NCBI GenBank assembly: GCA_947646735.1
Contig: CANTFK010000328.1
Coordinates: 90,981 to 154,980 of the forward strand
Length of the DNA: 64,000 nt
Source: Peronospora farinosa
Lineage: Eukaryota; Oomycota; Peronosporomycetes; Peronosporales; Peronosporaceae
Reading direction: 5' to 3'
Part shown: positions 54,167 to 64,000 of the stretch, in pieces
Layout of the letters: each line of letters begins with the position of its first letter
How positions within the stretch are numbered: position 1 is the first letter of the stretch
Position numbers and translations under genes: made by a program
Notes under the pieces: model-generated
Databases searched by the model: none
What the model was told of the DNA's origin: nothing
The model's input: only the letters and a program-made list of their open reading frames with translations

Positions 54167-55480
54167 TGTAGACGGGCAATTCTACGAAGTTGCCTCGTAC
54201 TACGAGCACACACCTTATGCACAAGCGAGGAAGCGGTTATACCGTCTTACCTTCGCGTGCGAGGGTGGTTAGGAGGTTGGTCGACTGCTTAAGCAGTCGT
54301 ACCACCAGTTGCCTCTCGCTTAAGCGAGAGTGCAACGAACTTCTTAACACTAGAGCACCGACGTCACGCAGAAGTCTTTCAACTTCTCGTGCGTGGTGCG
54401 TTTGTTTAAGTAAATTCAAGACTGAGCTATATTTAATTAATCATAACTAAATATATACTTACCTACTGATTGGCTATATATATAGATAGATAGATAGATC
54501 GGATACGCGACTCTTTAGAAGCGTATCCTGTCGAATGATCTTAAGTCTAGATTTAAGATCGCAACTGACGTCCTTCTGAGACGTCGTGATGCCTAGCTTC
54601 AACTAGCGTCATCCCTTCTTATGTGAATCCATCAATGGATATCACATTCACGAGGGTGGATCACATTTGTGTATCGCACCCAAGTGACAGGTCAAAGTAA
54701 TCATGGATACTTTTAGACCAAACATTAAGTATATTACTTAGTGTTTACGTGTAACTAGATGCCCTGTTACACCTGGGGTTCGTGGTTTTCGGATTGAGAG
54801 GCCTCCAGCCAGTGATTGACATCATGGTCAAGGAATGCCGAAGCCTCCGTGACAACACCTTTCTCCGCGGAAGCGTTCACTTGTATAGAGGCTCCGGATT
54901 TATATAACGATATTCGCCAGTCGATCCACCATTTTGTTGTATGAGCGATAGTGGTGTCCCCAGCTGGAGACATTGATATCGTCAGCAATGGATCTTGCCT
55001 CTCGGAATAGCAGCGCCAGGTGTGGCTTGCGTCGAGAACGGTGCTTCCGAAGTTGCGAAAGCACAAGCGAACTGTCCCCACGGGTGAGTAGCCGCTAGCC
55101 TTCGCTTATCGAAGCCCGTGCAAGAGCCTCTAGTATTCAGCAACATTGTAAGTGGCATTTGCAGAACCGTAGGCCATGCTCGATAACCCACAAGACGCAT
55201 GCTGCGTGCGGAATGTGAAGTCGGACAATGACGGATCCTGCTCCGCCCGGTCCAGGATTTCCTCTTGACCCCCGTCGAAAAAAGCAGGTAGAAACCCCCA
55301 GATAAATTGTCACGCGGTAGCAGTCGCAAGGGAGGTAGATTGTTAAAGCCGATGAGGGTATCAGCAAGCGCCGACCGTACTCGTGCAAACAGTTGTCAAT
55401 CTGCCCCCATGTCCGGCTGGTATGTTGAGCTTCGAAACCGTGTAACCGCTCGCCGAAATTATGTCCTGGATCCCGCGCTG
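54167..55480 (-). repeat. Array unit 6: LTR 54167-54771, spacer 54772-55480
   Basis: Mosaic: AGTGATTG and GCGTCG/CTTTCTCC as in haplotype B but GAAGCC as in A. LTR of 605 bp with a short TA run. Confidence 0.9.
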
Positions 55481-56796
55481 TGTAGACGGGCAATTCTACG
55501 AAGTTGCCTCGTACTACGAGCACACACCTTATGCACAAGCGAGGAAGCGGTTATACCGTCTTACCTTCGCGTGCGAGGGTGGTTAGGAGGTTGGTCGACT
55601 GCTTAAGCAGTCGTACCACCAGTTGCCTCTCGCTTAAGCGAGAGTGCAACGAACTTCTTAACACTAGAGCACCGACGTCACGCAGAAGTCTTTCAACTTC
55701 TCGTGCGTGGTGCGTTTGTTTAAGTAAATTCAAGACTGAGCTATATTTAATTAATCATAACTAAATATATACTTACCTACTGATTGGCTATATATATATA
55801 TATAGATAGATAGATCGGATACGCGACTCTTTAGAAGCGTATCCTGTCGAATGATCTTAAGTCTAGATTTAAGATCGCAACTGACGTCCTTCTGAGACGT
55901 CGTGATGCCTAGCTTCAACTAGCGTCATCCCTTCTTATGTGAATCCATCAATGGATATCACATTCACGAGGGTGGATCACATTTGTGTATCGCACCCAAG
56001 TGACAGGTCAAAGTAATCATGGATACTTTTAGACCAAACATTAAGTATATTACTTAGTGTTTACGTGTAACTAGATGCCCTGTTACACCTGGGGTTCGTG
56101 GTTTTCGGATTGAGAGGCCTCCAGCCAGTGGTTGACATCATGGTCAAGGAATGCCGAAGCCTCCGTGACAACACCTTCCTCCGCGGAAGCGTTCACTTGT
56201 ATAGAGGCTCCGGATTTATATAACGATATTCGCCAGTCGATCCACCATTTTGTTGTATGAGCGATAGTGGTGTCCCCAGCTGGAGACATTGATATCGTCA
56301 GCAATGGATCTTGCCTCTCGGAATAGCAGCGCCAGGTGTGGCTTGAGTCGAGAACGGTGCTTCCGAAGTTGCGAAAGCACAAGCGAACTGTCCCCACGGG
56401 TGAGTAGCCGCTAGCCTTCGCTTATCGAAGCCCGTGCAAGAGCCTCTAGTATTCAGCAACATTGTAAGTGGCATTTGCAGAACCGTAGGCCATGCTCGAT
56501 AACCCACAAGACGCATGCTGCGTGCGGAATGTGAAGTCGGACAATGACGGATCCTGCTCCGCCCGGTCCAGGATTTCCTCTTGACCCCCGTCGAAAAAAG
56601 CAGGTAGAAACCCCCAGATAAATTGTCACGCGGTAGCAGTCGCAAGGGAGGTAGATTGTTAAAGCCGATGAGGGTATCAGCAAGCGCCGACCGTACTCGT
56701 GCAAACAGTTGTCAATCTGCCCCCATGTCCGGCTGGTATGTTGAGCTTCGAAACCGTGTAACCGCTCGCCGAAATTATGTCCTGGATCCCGCGCTG
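55481..56796 (-). repeat. Array unit 7: LTR 55481-56087, spacer 56088-56796
   Basis: Spacer haplotype A, TAGGCC. LTR has GGATACGCGAC like unit 6. Confidence 0.9.
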
Positions 56797-58109
56797 TGTA
56801 GACGGGCAATTCTACGAAGTTGCCTCGTACTACGAGCACACACCTTATGCACAAGCGAGGAAGCGGTTATACCGTCTTACCTTCGCGTGCGAGGGTGGTT
56901 AGGAGGTTGGTCGACTGCTTAAGCAGTCGTACCACCAGTTGCCTCTCGCTTAAGCGAGAGTGCAACGAACTTCTTAACACTAGAGCACCGACGTCACGCA
57001 GAAGTCTTTCAACTTCTCGTGCGTGGTGCGTTTGTTTAAGTAAATTCAAGACTGAGCTATATTTAATTAATCATAACTAAATATATACTTACCTACTGAT
57101 TGGCATATATATATATATATAGATAGATCGGATATGCGACTCTTTAGAAGCGTATCCTGTCGAATGATCTTAAGTCTAGATTTAAGATCGCAACTGACGT
57201 CCTTCTGAGACGTCGTGATGCCTAGCTTCAACTAGCGTCATCCCTTCTTATGTGAATCCATCAATGGATATCACATTCACGAGGGTGGATCACATTTGTG
57301 TATCGCACCCAAGTGACAGGTCAAAGTAATCATGGATACTTTTAGACCAAACATTAAGTATATTACTTAGTGTTTACGTGTAACTAGATGCCCTGTTACA
57401 CCTGGGGTTCGTGGTTTTCGGATTGAGAGGCCTCCAGCCAGTGGTTGACATCATGGTCAAGGAATGCCGAAGCCTCCGTGACAACACCTTCCTCCGCGGA
57501 AGCGTTCACTTGTATAGAGGCTCCGGATTTATATAACGATATTCGCCAGTCGATCCACCATTTTGTTGTATGAGCGATAGTGGTGTCCCCAGCTGGAGAC
57601 ATTGATATCGTCAGCAATGGATCTTGCCTCTCGGAATAGCAGCGCCAGGTGTGGCTTGAGTCGAGAACGGTGCTTCCGAAGTTGCGAAAGCACAAGCGAA
57701 CTGTCCCCACGGGTGAGTAGCCGCTAGCCTTCGCTTATCGAAGCCCGTGCAAGAGCCTCTAGTATTCAGCAACATTGTAAGTGGCATTTGCAGAACCGTA
57801 GGTCATGCTCGATAACCCACAAGACGCATGCTGCGTGCGGAATGTGAAGTCGGACAATGACGGATCCTGCTCCGCCCGGTCCAGGATTTCCTCTTGACCC
57901 CCGTCGAAAAAAGCAGGTAGAAACCCCCAGATAAATTGTCACGCGGTAGCAGTCGCAAGGGAGGTAGATTGTTAAAGCCGATGAGGGTATCAGCAAGCGC
58001 CGACCGTACTCGTGCAAACAGTTGTCAATCTGCCCCCATGTCCGGCTGGTATGTTGAGCTTCGAAACCGTGTAACCGCTCGCCGAAATTATGTCCTGGAT
58101 CCCGCGCTG
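56797..58109 (-). repeat. Array unit 8: LTR 56797-57400, spacer 57401-58109
   Basis: Shortest LTR (604 bp). Spacer haplotype A with TAGGTC, as in unit 2. Confidence 0.9.
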
Positions 58110-59433
58110 TGTAGACGGGCAATTCTACGAAGTTGCCTCGTACTACGAGCACACACCTTATGCACAAGCGAGGAAGCGGTTATACCGTCTTACCTTCGCG
58201 TGCGAGGGTGGTTAGGAGGTTGGTCGACTGCTTAAGCAGTCGTACCACCAGTTGCCTCTCGCTTAAGCGAGAGTGCAACGAACTTCTTAACACTAGAGCA
58301 CCGACGTCACGCAGAAGTCTTTCAACTTCTCGTGCGTGGTGCGTTTGTTTAAGTAAATTCAAGACTGAGCTATATTTAATTAATCATAACTAAATATATA
58401 CTTACCTACTGATTGGCTATATATATATATATATATATATATATAGATAGATCGGATATGCGGCTCTTTAGAAGCGTATCCTGTCGCATGATCTTAAGTC
58501 TAGATTTAAGATCGCAACTGACGTCCTTCTGAGACGTCGTGATGCCTAGCTTCAACTAGCGTCATCCCTTCTTATGTGAATCCATCAATGGATATCACAT
58601 TCACGAGGGTGGATCACATTTGTGTATCGCACCCAAGTGACAGGTCAAAGTAATCATGGATACTTTTAGACCAAACATTAAGTATATTACTTAGTGTTTA
58701 CGTGTAACTAGATGCCCTGTTACACCTGGGGTTCGTGGTTTTCGGATTGAGAGGCCTCCAGCCAGTGGTTGACATCATGGTCAAGGAATGCCGAAGCCTC
58801 CGTGACAACACCTTTCTCCGCGGAAGCGTTCACTTGTATAGAGGCTCCGGATTTATATAACGATATTCGCCAGTCGATCCACCATTTTGTTGTATGAGCG
58901 ATAGTGGTGTCCCCAGCTGGAGACATTGATATCGTCAGCAATGGATCTTGCCTCTCGGAATAGCAGCGCCAGGTGTGGCTTGCGTCGAGAACGGTGCTTC
59001 CGAAGTTGCGAAAGCACAAGCGAACTGTCCCCACGGGTGAGTAGCCGCTAGCCTTCGCTTATCGAAGCCCGTGCAAGAGCCTCTAGTATTCAGCAACATT
59101 GTAAGTGGCATTTGCAGAACCGTAGGCCATGCTCGATAACCCACAAGACGCATGCTGCGTGCGGAATGTGAAGTCGGACAATGACGGATCCTGCTCCGCC
59201 CGGTCCAGGATTTCCTCTTGACCCCCGTCGAAAAAAGCAGGTAGAAACCCCCAGATAAATTGTCACGCGGTAGCAGTCGCAAGGGAGGTAGATTGTTAAA
59301 GCCGATGAGGGTATCAGCAAGCGCCGACCGTACTCGTGCAAACAGTTGTCAATCTGCCCCCATGTCCGGCTGGTATGTTGAGCTTCGAAACCGTGTAACC
59401 GCTCGCCGAAATTATGTCCTGGATCCCGCGCTG
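58110..59433 (-). repeat. Array unit 9: LTR 58110-58724, spacer 58725-59433
   Basis: Spacer with GCGTCG/CTTTCTCC and AGTGGTTG. First of the block of units 9-13 whose LTRs carry CGCATGATC with CTTCAACTAGCG. Private GCGGCTC in the LTR. Confidence 0.9.
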
Positions 59434-60749
59434 TGTAGACGGGCAATTCTACGAAGTTGCCTCGTACTACGAGCACACACCTTATGCACAAGCGAGGAAG
59501 CGGTTATACCGTCTTACCTTCGCGTGCGAGGGTGGTTAGGAGGTTGGTCGACTGCTTAAGCAGTCGTACCACCAGTTGCCTCTCGCTTAAGCGAGAGTGC
59601 AACGAACTTCTTAACACTAGAGCACCGACGTCACGCAGAAGTCTTTCAACTTCTCGTGCGTGGTGCGTTTGTTTAAGTAAATTCAAGACTGAGCTATATT
59701 TAATTAATCATAACTAAATATATACTTACCTACTGATTGGCTATATATATATATATATATATATAGATCGGATATGCGACTCTTTAGAAGCGTATCCTGT
59801 CGCATGATCTTAAGTCTAGATTTAAGATCGCAACTGACGTCCTTCTGAGACGTCGTGATGCCTAGCTTCAACTAGCGTCATCCCTTCTTATGTGAATCCA
59901 TCAATGGATATCACATTCACGAGGGTGGATCACATTTGTGTATCGCACCCAAGTGACAGGTCAAAGTAATCATGGATACTTTTAGACCAAACATTAAGTA
60001 TATTACTTAGTGTTTACGTGTAACTAGATGCCCTGTTACACCTGGGGTTCGTGGTTTTCGGATTGAGAGGCCTCCAGCCAGTGGTTGACATCATGGTCAA
60101 GGAATGCCGAAGCCTCCGTGACAACACCTTTCTCCGCGGAAGCGTTCACTTGTATAGAGGCTCCGGATTTATATAACGATATTCGCCAGTCGATCCACCA
60201 TTTTGTTGTATGAGCGATAGTGGTGTCCCCAGCTGGAGACATTGATATCGTCAGCAATGGATCTTGCCTCTCGGAATAGCAGCGCCAGGTGTGGCTTGCG
60301 TCGAGAACGGTGCTTCCGAAGTTGCGAAAGCACAAGCGAACTGTCCCCACGGGTGAGTAGCCGCTAGCCTTCGCTTATCGAAGCCCGTGCAAGAGCCTCT
60401 AGTATTCAGCAACATTGTAAGTGGCATTTGCAGAACCGTAGGCCATGCTCGATAACCCACAAGACGCATGCTGCGTGCGGAATGTGAAGTCGGACAATGA
60501 CGGATCCTGCTCCGCCCGGTCCAGGATTTCCTCTTGACCCCCGTCGAAAAAAGCAGGTAGAAACCCCCAGATAAATTGTCACGCGGTAGCAGTCGCAAGG
60601 GAGGTAGATTGTTAAAGCCGATGAGGGTATCAGCAAGCGCCGACCGTACTCGTGCAAACAGTTGTCAATCTGCCCCCATGTCCGGCTGGTATGTTGAGCT
60701 TCGAAACCGTGTAACCGCTCGCCGAAATTATGTCCTGGATCCCGCGCTG
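59434..60749 (-). repeat. Array unit 10: LTR 59434-60040, spacer 60041-60749
   Basis: Same spacer haplotype as unit 9, TAGGCC. LTR 607 bp. Confidence 0.9.
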
Positions 60750-62073
60750 TGTAGACGGGCAATTCTACGAAGTTGCCTCGTACTACGAGCACACACCTTA
60801 TGCACAAGCGAGGAAGCGGTTATACCGTCTTACCTTCGCGTGCGAGGGTGGTTAGGAGGTTGGTCGACTGCTTAAGCAGTCGTACCACCAGTTGCCTCTC
60901 GCTTAAGCGAGAGTGCAACGAACTTCTTAACACTAGAGCACCGACGTCACGCAGAAGTCTTTCAACTTCTCGTGCGTGGTGCGTTTGTTTAAGTAAATTC
61001 AAGACTGAGCTATATTTAATTAATCATAACTAAATATATACTTACCTACTGATTGGCTATATATATATATATATATAGATAGATAGATAGATCGGATATG
61101 CGACTCTTTAGAAGCGTATCCTGTCGCATGATCTTAAGTCTAGATTTAAGATCGCAACTGACGTCCTTCTGAGACGTCGTGATGCCTAGCTTCAACTAGC
61201 GTCATCCCTTCTTATGTGAATCCATCAATGGATATCACATTCACGAGGGTGGATCACATTTGTGTATCGCACCCAAGTGACAGGTCAAAGTAATCATGGA
61301 TACTTTTAGACCAAACATTAAGTATATTACTTAGTGTTTACGTGTAACTAGATGCCCTGTTACACCTGGGGTTCGTGGTTTTCGGATTGAGAGGCCTCCA
61401 GCCAGTGGTTGACATCATGGTCAAGGAATGCCGAAGCCTCCGTGACAACACCTTTCTCCGCGGAAGCGTTCACTTGTATAGAGGCTCCGGATTTATATAA
61501 CGATATTCGCCAGTCGATCCACCATTTTGTTGTATGAGCGATAGTGGTGTCCCCAGCTGGAGACATTGATATCGTCAGCAATGGATCTTGCCTCTCGGAA
61601 TAGCAGCGCCAGGTGTGGCTTGCGTCGAGAACGGTGCTTCCGAAGTTGCGAAAGCACAAGCGAACTGTCCCCACGGGTGAGTAGCCGCTAGCCTTCGCTT
61701 ATCGAAGCCCGTGCAAGAGCCTCTAGTATTCAGCAACATTGTAAGTGGCATTTGCAGAACCGTAGGTCATGCTCGATAACCCACAAGACGCATGCTGCGT
61801 GCGGAATGTGAAGTCGGACAATGACGGATCCTGCTCCGCCCGGTCCAGGATTTCCTCTTGACCCCCGTCGAAAAAAGCAGGTAGAAACCCCCAGATAAAT
61901 TGTCACGCGGTAGCAGTCGCAAGGGAGGTAGATTGTTAAAGCCGATGAGGGTATCAGCAAGCGCCGACCGTACTCGTGCAAACAGTTGTCAATCTGCCCC
62001 CATGTCCGGCTGGTATGTTGAGCTTCGAAACCGTGTAACCGCTCGCCGAAATTATGTCCTGGATCCCGCGCTG
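60750..62073 (-). repeat. Array unit 11: LTR 60750-61364, spacer 61365-62073
   Basis: Same haplotype as unit 9 but TAGGTC. Four GATA copies after the TA run. Confidence 0.9.
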
Positions 62074-63391
62074 TGTAGACGGGCAATTCTACGAAGTTGC
62101 CTCGTACTACGAGCACACACCTTATGCACAAGCGAGGAAGCGGTTATACCGTCTTACCTTCGCGTGCGAGGGTGGTTAGGAGGTTGGTCGACTGCTTAAG
62201 CAGTCGTACCACCAGTTGCCTCTCGCTTAAGCGAGAGTGCAACGAACTTCTTAACACTAGAGCACCGACGTCACGCAGAAGTCTTTCAACTTCTCGTGCG
62301 TGGTGCGTTTGTTTAAGTAAATTCAAGACTGAGCTATATTTAATTAATCATAACTAAATATATACTTACCTACTGATTGGCTATATATATATATATATAT
62401 AGATAGATCGGATATGCGACTCTTTAGAAGCGTATCCTGTCGCATGATCTTAAGTCTAGATTTAAGATCGCAACTGACGTCCTTCTGAGACGTCGTGATG
62501 CCTAGCTTCAACTAGCGTCATCCCTTCTTATGTGAATCCATCAATGGATATCACATTCACGAGGGTGGATCACATTTGTGTATCGCACCCAAGTGACAGG
62601 TCAAAGTAATCATGGATACTTTTAGACCAAACATTAAGTATATTACTTAGTGTTTACGTGTAACTAGATGCCCTGTTACACCTGGGGTTCGTGGTTTTCG
62701 GATTGAGAGGCCTCCAGCCAGTGGTTGACATCATGGTCAAGGAATGCCGAAGCCTCCGTGACAACACCTTTCTCCGCGGAAGCGTTCACTTGTATAGAGG
62801 CTCCGGATTTATATAACGATATTCGCCAGTCGATCCACCATTTTGTTGTATGAGCGATAGTGGTGTCCCCAGCTGGAGACATTGATATCGTCAGCAATGG
62901 ATCTTGCCTCTCGGAATAGCAGCGCCAGGTGTGGCTTGCGTCGAGAACGGTGCTTCCGAAGTTGCGAAAGCACAAGCGAACTGTCCCCACGGGTGAGTAG
63001 CCGCTAGCCTTCGCTTATCGAAGCCCGTGCAAGAGCCTCTAGTATTCAGCAACATTGTAAGTGGCATTTGCAGAACCGTAGGTCATGCTCGATAACCCAC
63101 AAGACGCATGCTGCGTGCGGAATGTGAAGTCGGACAATGACGGATCCTGCTCCGCCCGGTCCAGGATTTCCTCTTGACCCCCGTCGAAAAAAAAGCAGGT
63201 AGAAACCCCCAGATAAATTGTCACGCGGTAGCAGTCGCAAGGGAGGTAGATTGTTAAAGCCGATGAGGGTATCAGCAAGCGCCGACCGTACTCGTGCAAA
63301 CAGTTGTCAATCTGCCCCCATGTCCGGCTGGTATGTTGAGCTTCGAAACCGTGTAACCGCTCGCCGAAATTATGTCCTGGATCCCGCGCTG
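62074..63391 (-). repeat. Array unit 12: LTR 62074-62680, spacer 62681-63391
   Basis: Haplotype of unit 11 (TAGGTC). Two extra A in the run at about 63187, giving a 711-bp spacer and a shifted minus-strand frame through the RNase H start. Confidence 0.9.
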
Positions 63392-63999
63392 TGTAGACGG
63401 GCAATTCTACGAAGTTGCCTCGTACTACGAGCACACACCTTATGCACAAGCGAGGAAGCGGTTATACCGTCTTACCTTCGCGTGCGAGGGTGGTTAGGAG
63501 GTTGGTCGACTGCTTAAGCAGTCGTACCACCAGTTGCCTCTCGCTTAAGCGAGAGTGCAACGAACTTCTTAACACTAGAGCACCGACGTCACGCAGAAGT
63601 CTTTCAACTTCTCGTGCGTGGTGCGTTTGTTTAAGTAAATTCAAGACTGAGCTATATTTAATTAATCATAACTAAATATATACTTACCTACTGATTGGCT
63701 ATATATATATATATATATAGATAGATCGGATATGCGACTCCTTTAGAAGCGTATCCTGTCGCATGATCTTAAGTCTAGATTTAAGATCGCAACTGACGTC
63801 CTTCTGAGACGTCGTGATGCCTAGCTTCAACTAGCGTCATCCCTTCTTATGTGAATCCATCAATGGATATCACATTCACGAGGGTGGATCACATTTGTGT
63901 ATCGCACCCAAGTGACAGGTCAAAGTAATCATGGATACTTTTAGACCAAACATTAAGTATATTACTTAGTGTTTACGTGTAACTAGATGCCCTGTTACA
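63392..63999 (-). repeat. Array LTR 13 (608 bp), followed by one base before the window ends
   Basis: Complete LTR ending TGTTACA at 63999. The base after it is C, consistent with either CCTGG or CGCTG, so the array boundary cannot be judged. A small private insertion (CTCCTTTAG) distinguishes it. Confidence 0.9.
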
Positions 64000-64000
64000 C

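Larger units (their letters stand above)
47468..64000 (-). repeat. Tandem array of 13 LTRs and 12 LINE RNase H spacers
   Basis: Head-to-tail units of 1313-1377 bp. Each unit is one Gypsy-family LTR (604-668 bp; length variation is mostly a TA microsatellite) plus a 709-bp spacer. All 12 spacers are 709 bp except the last (711). Copies differ by only a few bases. Left of the first LTR is CCTGG; left of LTRs 2-13 is CGCTG. Right of every LTR that can be seen fully is CCTGG. The array continues past the window. Minus is the orientation of the LINE fragment and of the LTR family's gag-pol. Confidence 0.95.

Noticed and set aside
47538..63675. Repeated short ORFs (60, 86, 99, 104, 115 and 133 codons) in each array unit as a tandem gene family
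   Set aside because: They straddle LTR/spacer junctions, and the only recognisable protein signal is a frameshifted LINE RNase H spread over several frames. They recur because the DNA recurs.
47468..64000. CRISPR-like or rDNA-like array
   Set aside because: The unit is 1.3 kb with LTR and LINE sequence. No short repeat-spacer pattern and no rRNA sequence.
1..64000. tRNA genes
   Set aside because: No cloverleaf with matching A and B boxes was found by eye. A covariance-model search would be decisive.

Overview
The window looks like nuclear DNA of an oomycete, most likely Peronosporales (Phytophthora or a downy mildew). The evidence is oomycete-style multidomain AGC kinases (FYVE or PH domains fused to a kinase), compact genes with few introns of 62-75 nt, no bacterial-style operons or ribosome binding sites, and nests of Ty3/Gypsy, Ty1/Copia, LINE and hAT sequence. 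The species cannot be fixed from sequence alone.

Layout. 1-3.2 kb is repeat wreckage: a decayed Copia RNase H, a Gypsy-family LTR and a palindrome-rich stretch. 3.2-19.3 kb is a gene island with interspersed decay: an unknown protein carrying an 8-residue repeat, a dead LINE fragment, a transmembrane pseudokinase, a candidate two-exon small gene, a SMYD-type SET/MYND protein, an Arb2-FYVE-AGC kinase fusion, and a BED/hAT-derived protein. 19.3-29.35 kb is repeat-rich. It contains a full-length but mutated Ty3/Gypsy element (both LTRs, 5-bp target duplication, PBS- and PPT-like sites, gag-pol on the minus strand) that also carries a plus-strand antisense reading frame. 29.6-47.1 kb is a second gene island: a nuclear-looking DnaJ protein, a nine-exon PCH2/TRIP13 ATPase, a PH/AGC kinase, a retinoblastoma-type pocket protein, an oomycete unknown, an SLC26/SulP anion transporter, and two divergently transcribed paralogues of unknown function.

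47.4-64.0 kb is the most striking part: a head-to-tail array of 13 LTRs separated by 12 copies of a 709-bp piece of a LINE RNase H region. The first LTR has a matching CCTGG target duplication. Every later LTR is preceded by CGCTG but followed by CCTGG. This is what repeated unequal exchange between two independent LTR insertions in one dead LINE would give. The array runs off the right edge of the window.

The genes are individually regulated eukaryotic units, not one pathway. Shared themes are signalling (two active-looking AGC kinases and one pseudokinase), cell cycle and meiosis (pocket protein, PCH2) and chromatin or transcription (SMYD). All gene models are read by eye. Splice sites are stated where reading phase and the GT...AG rule agree.
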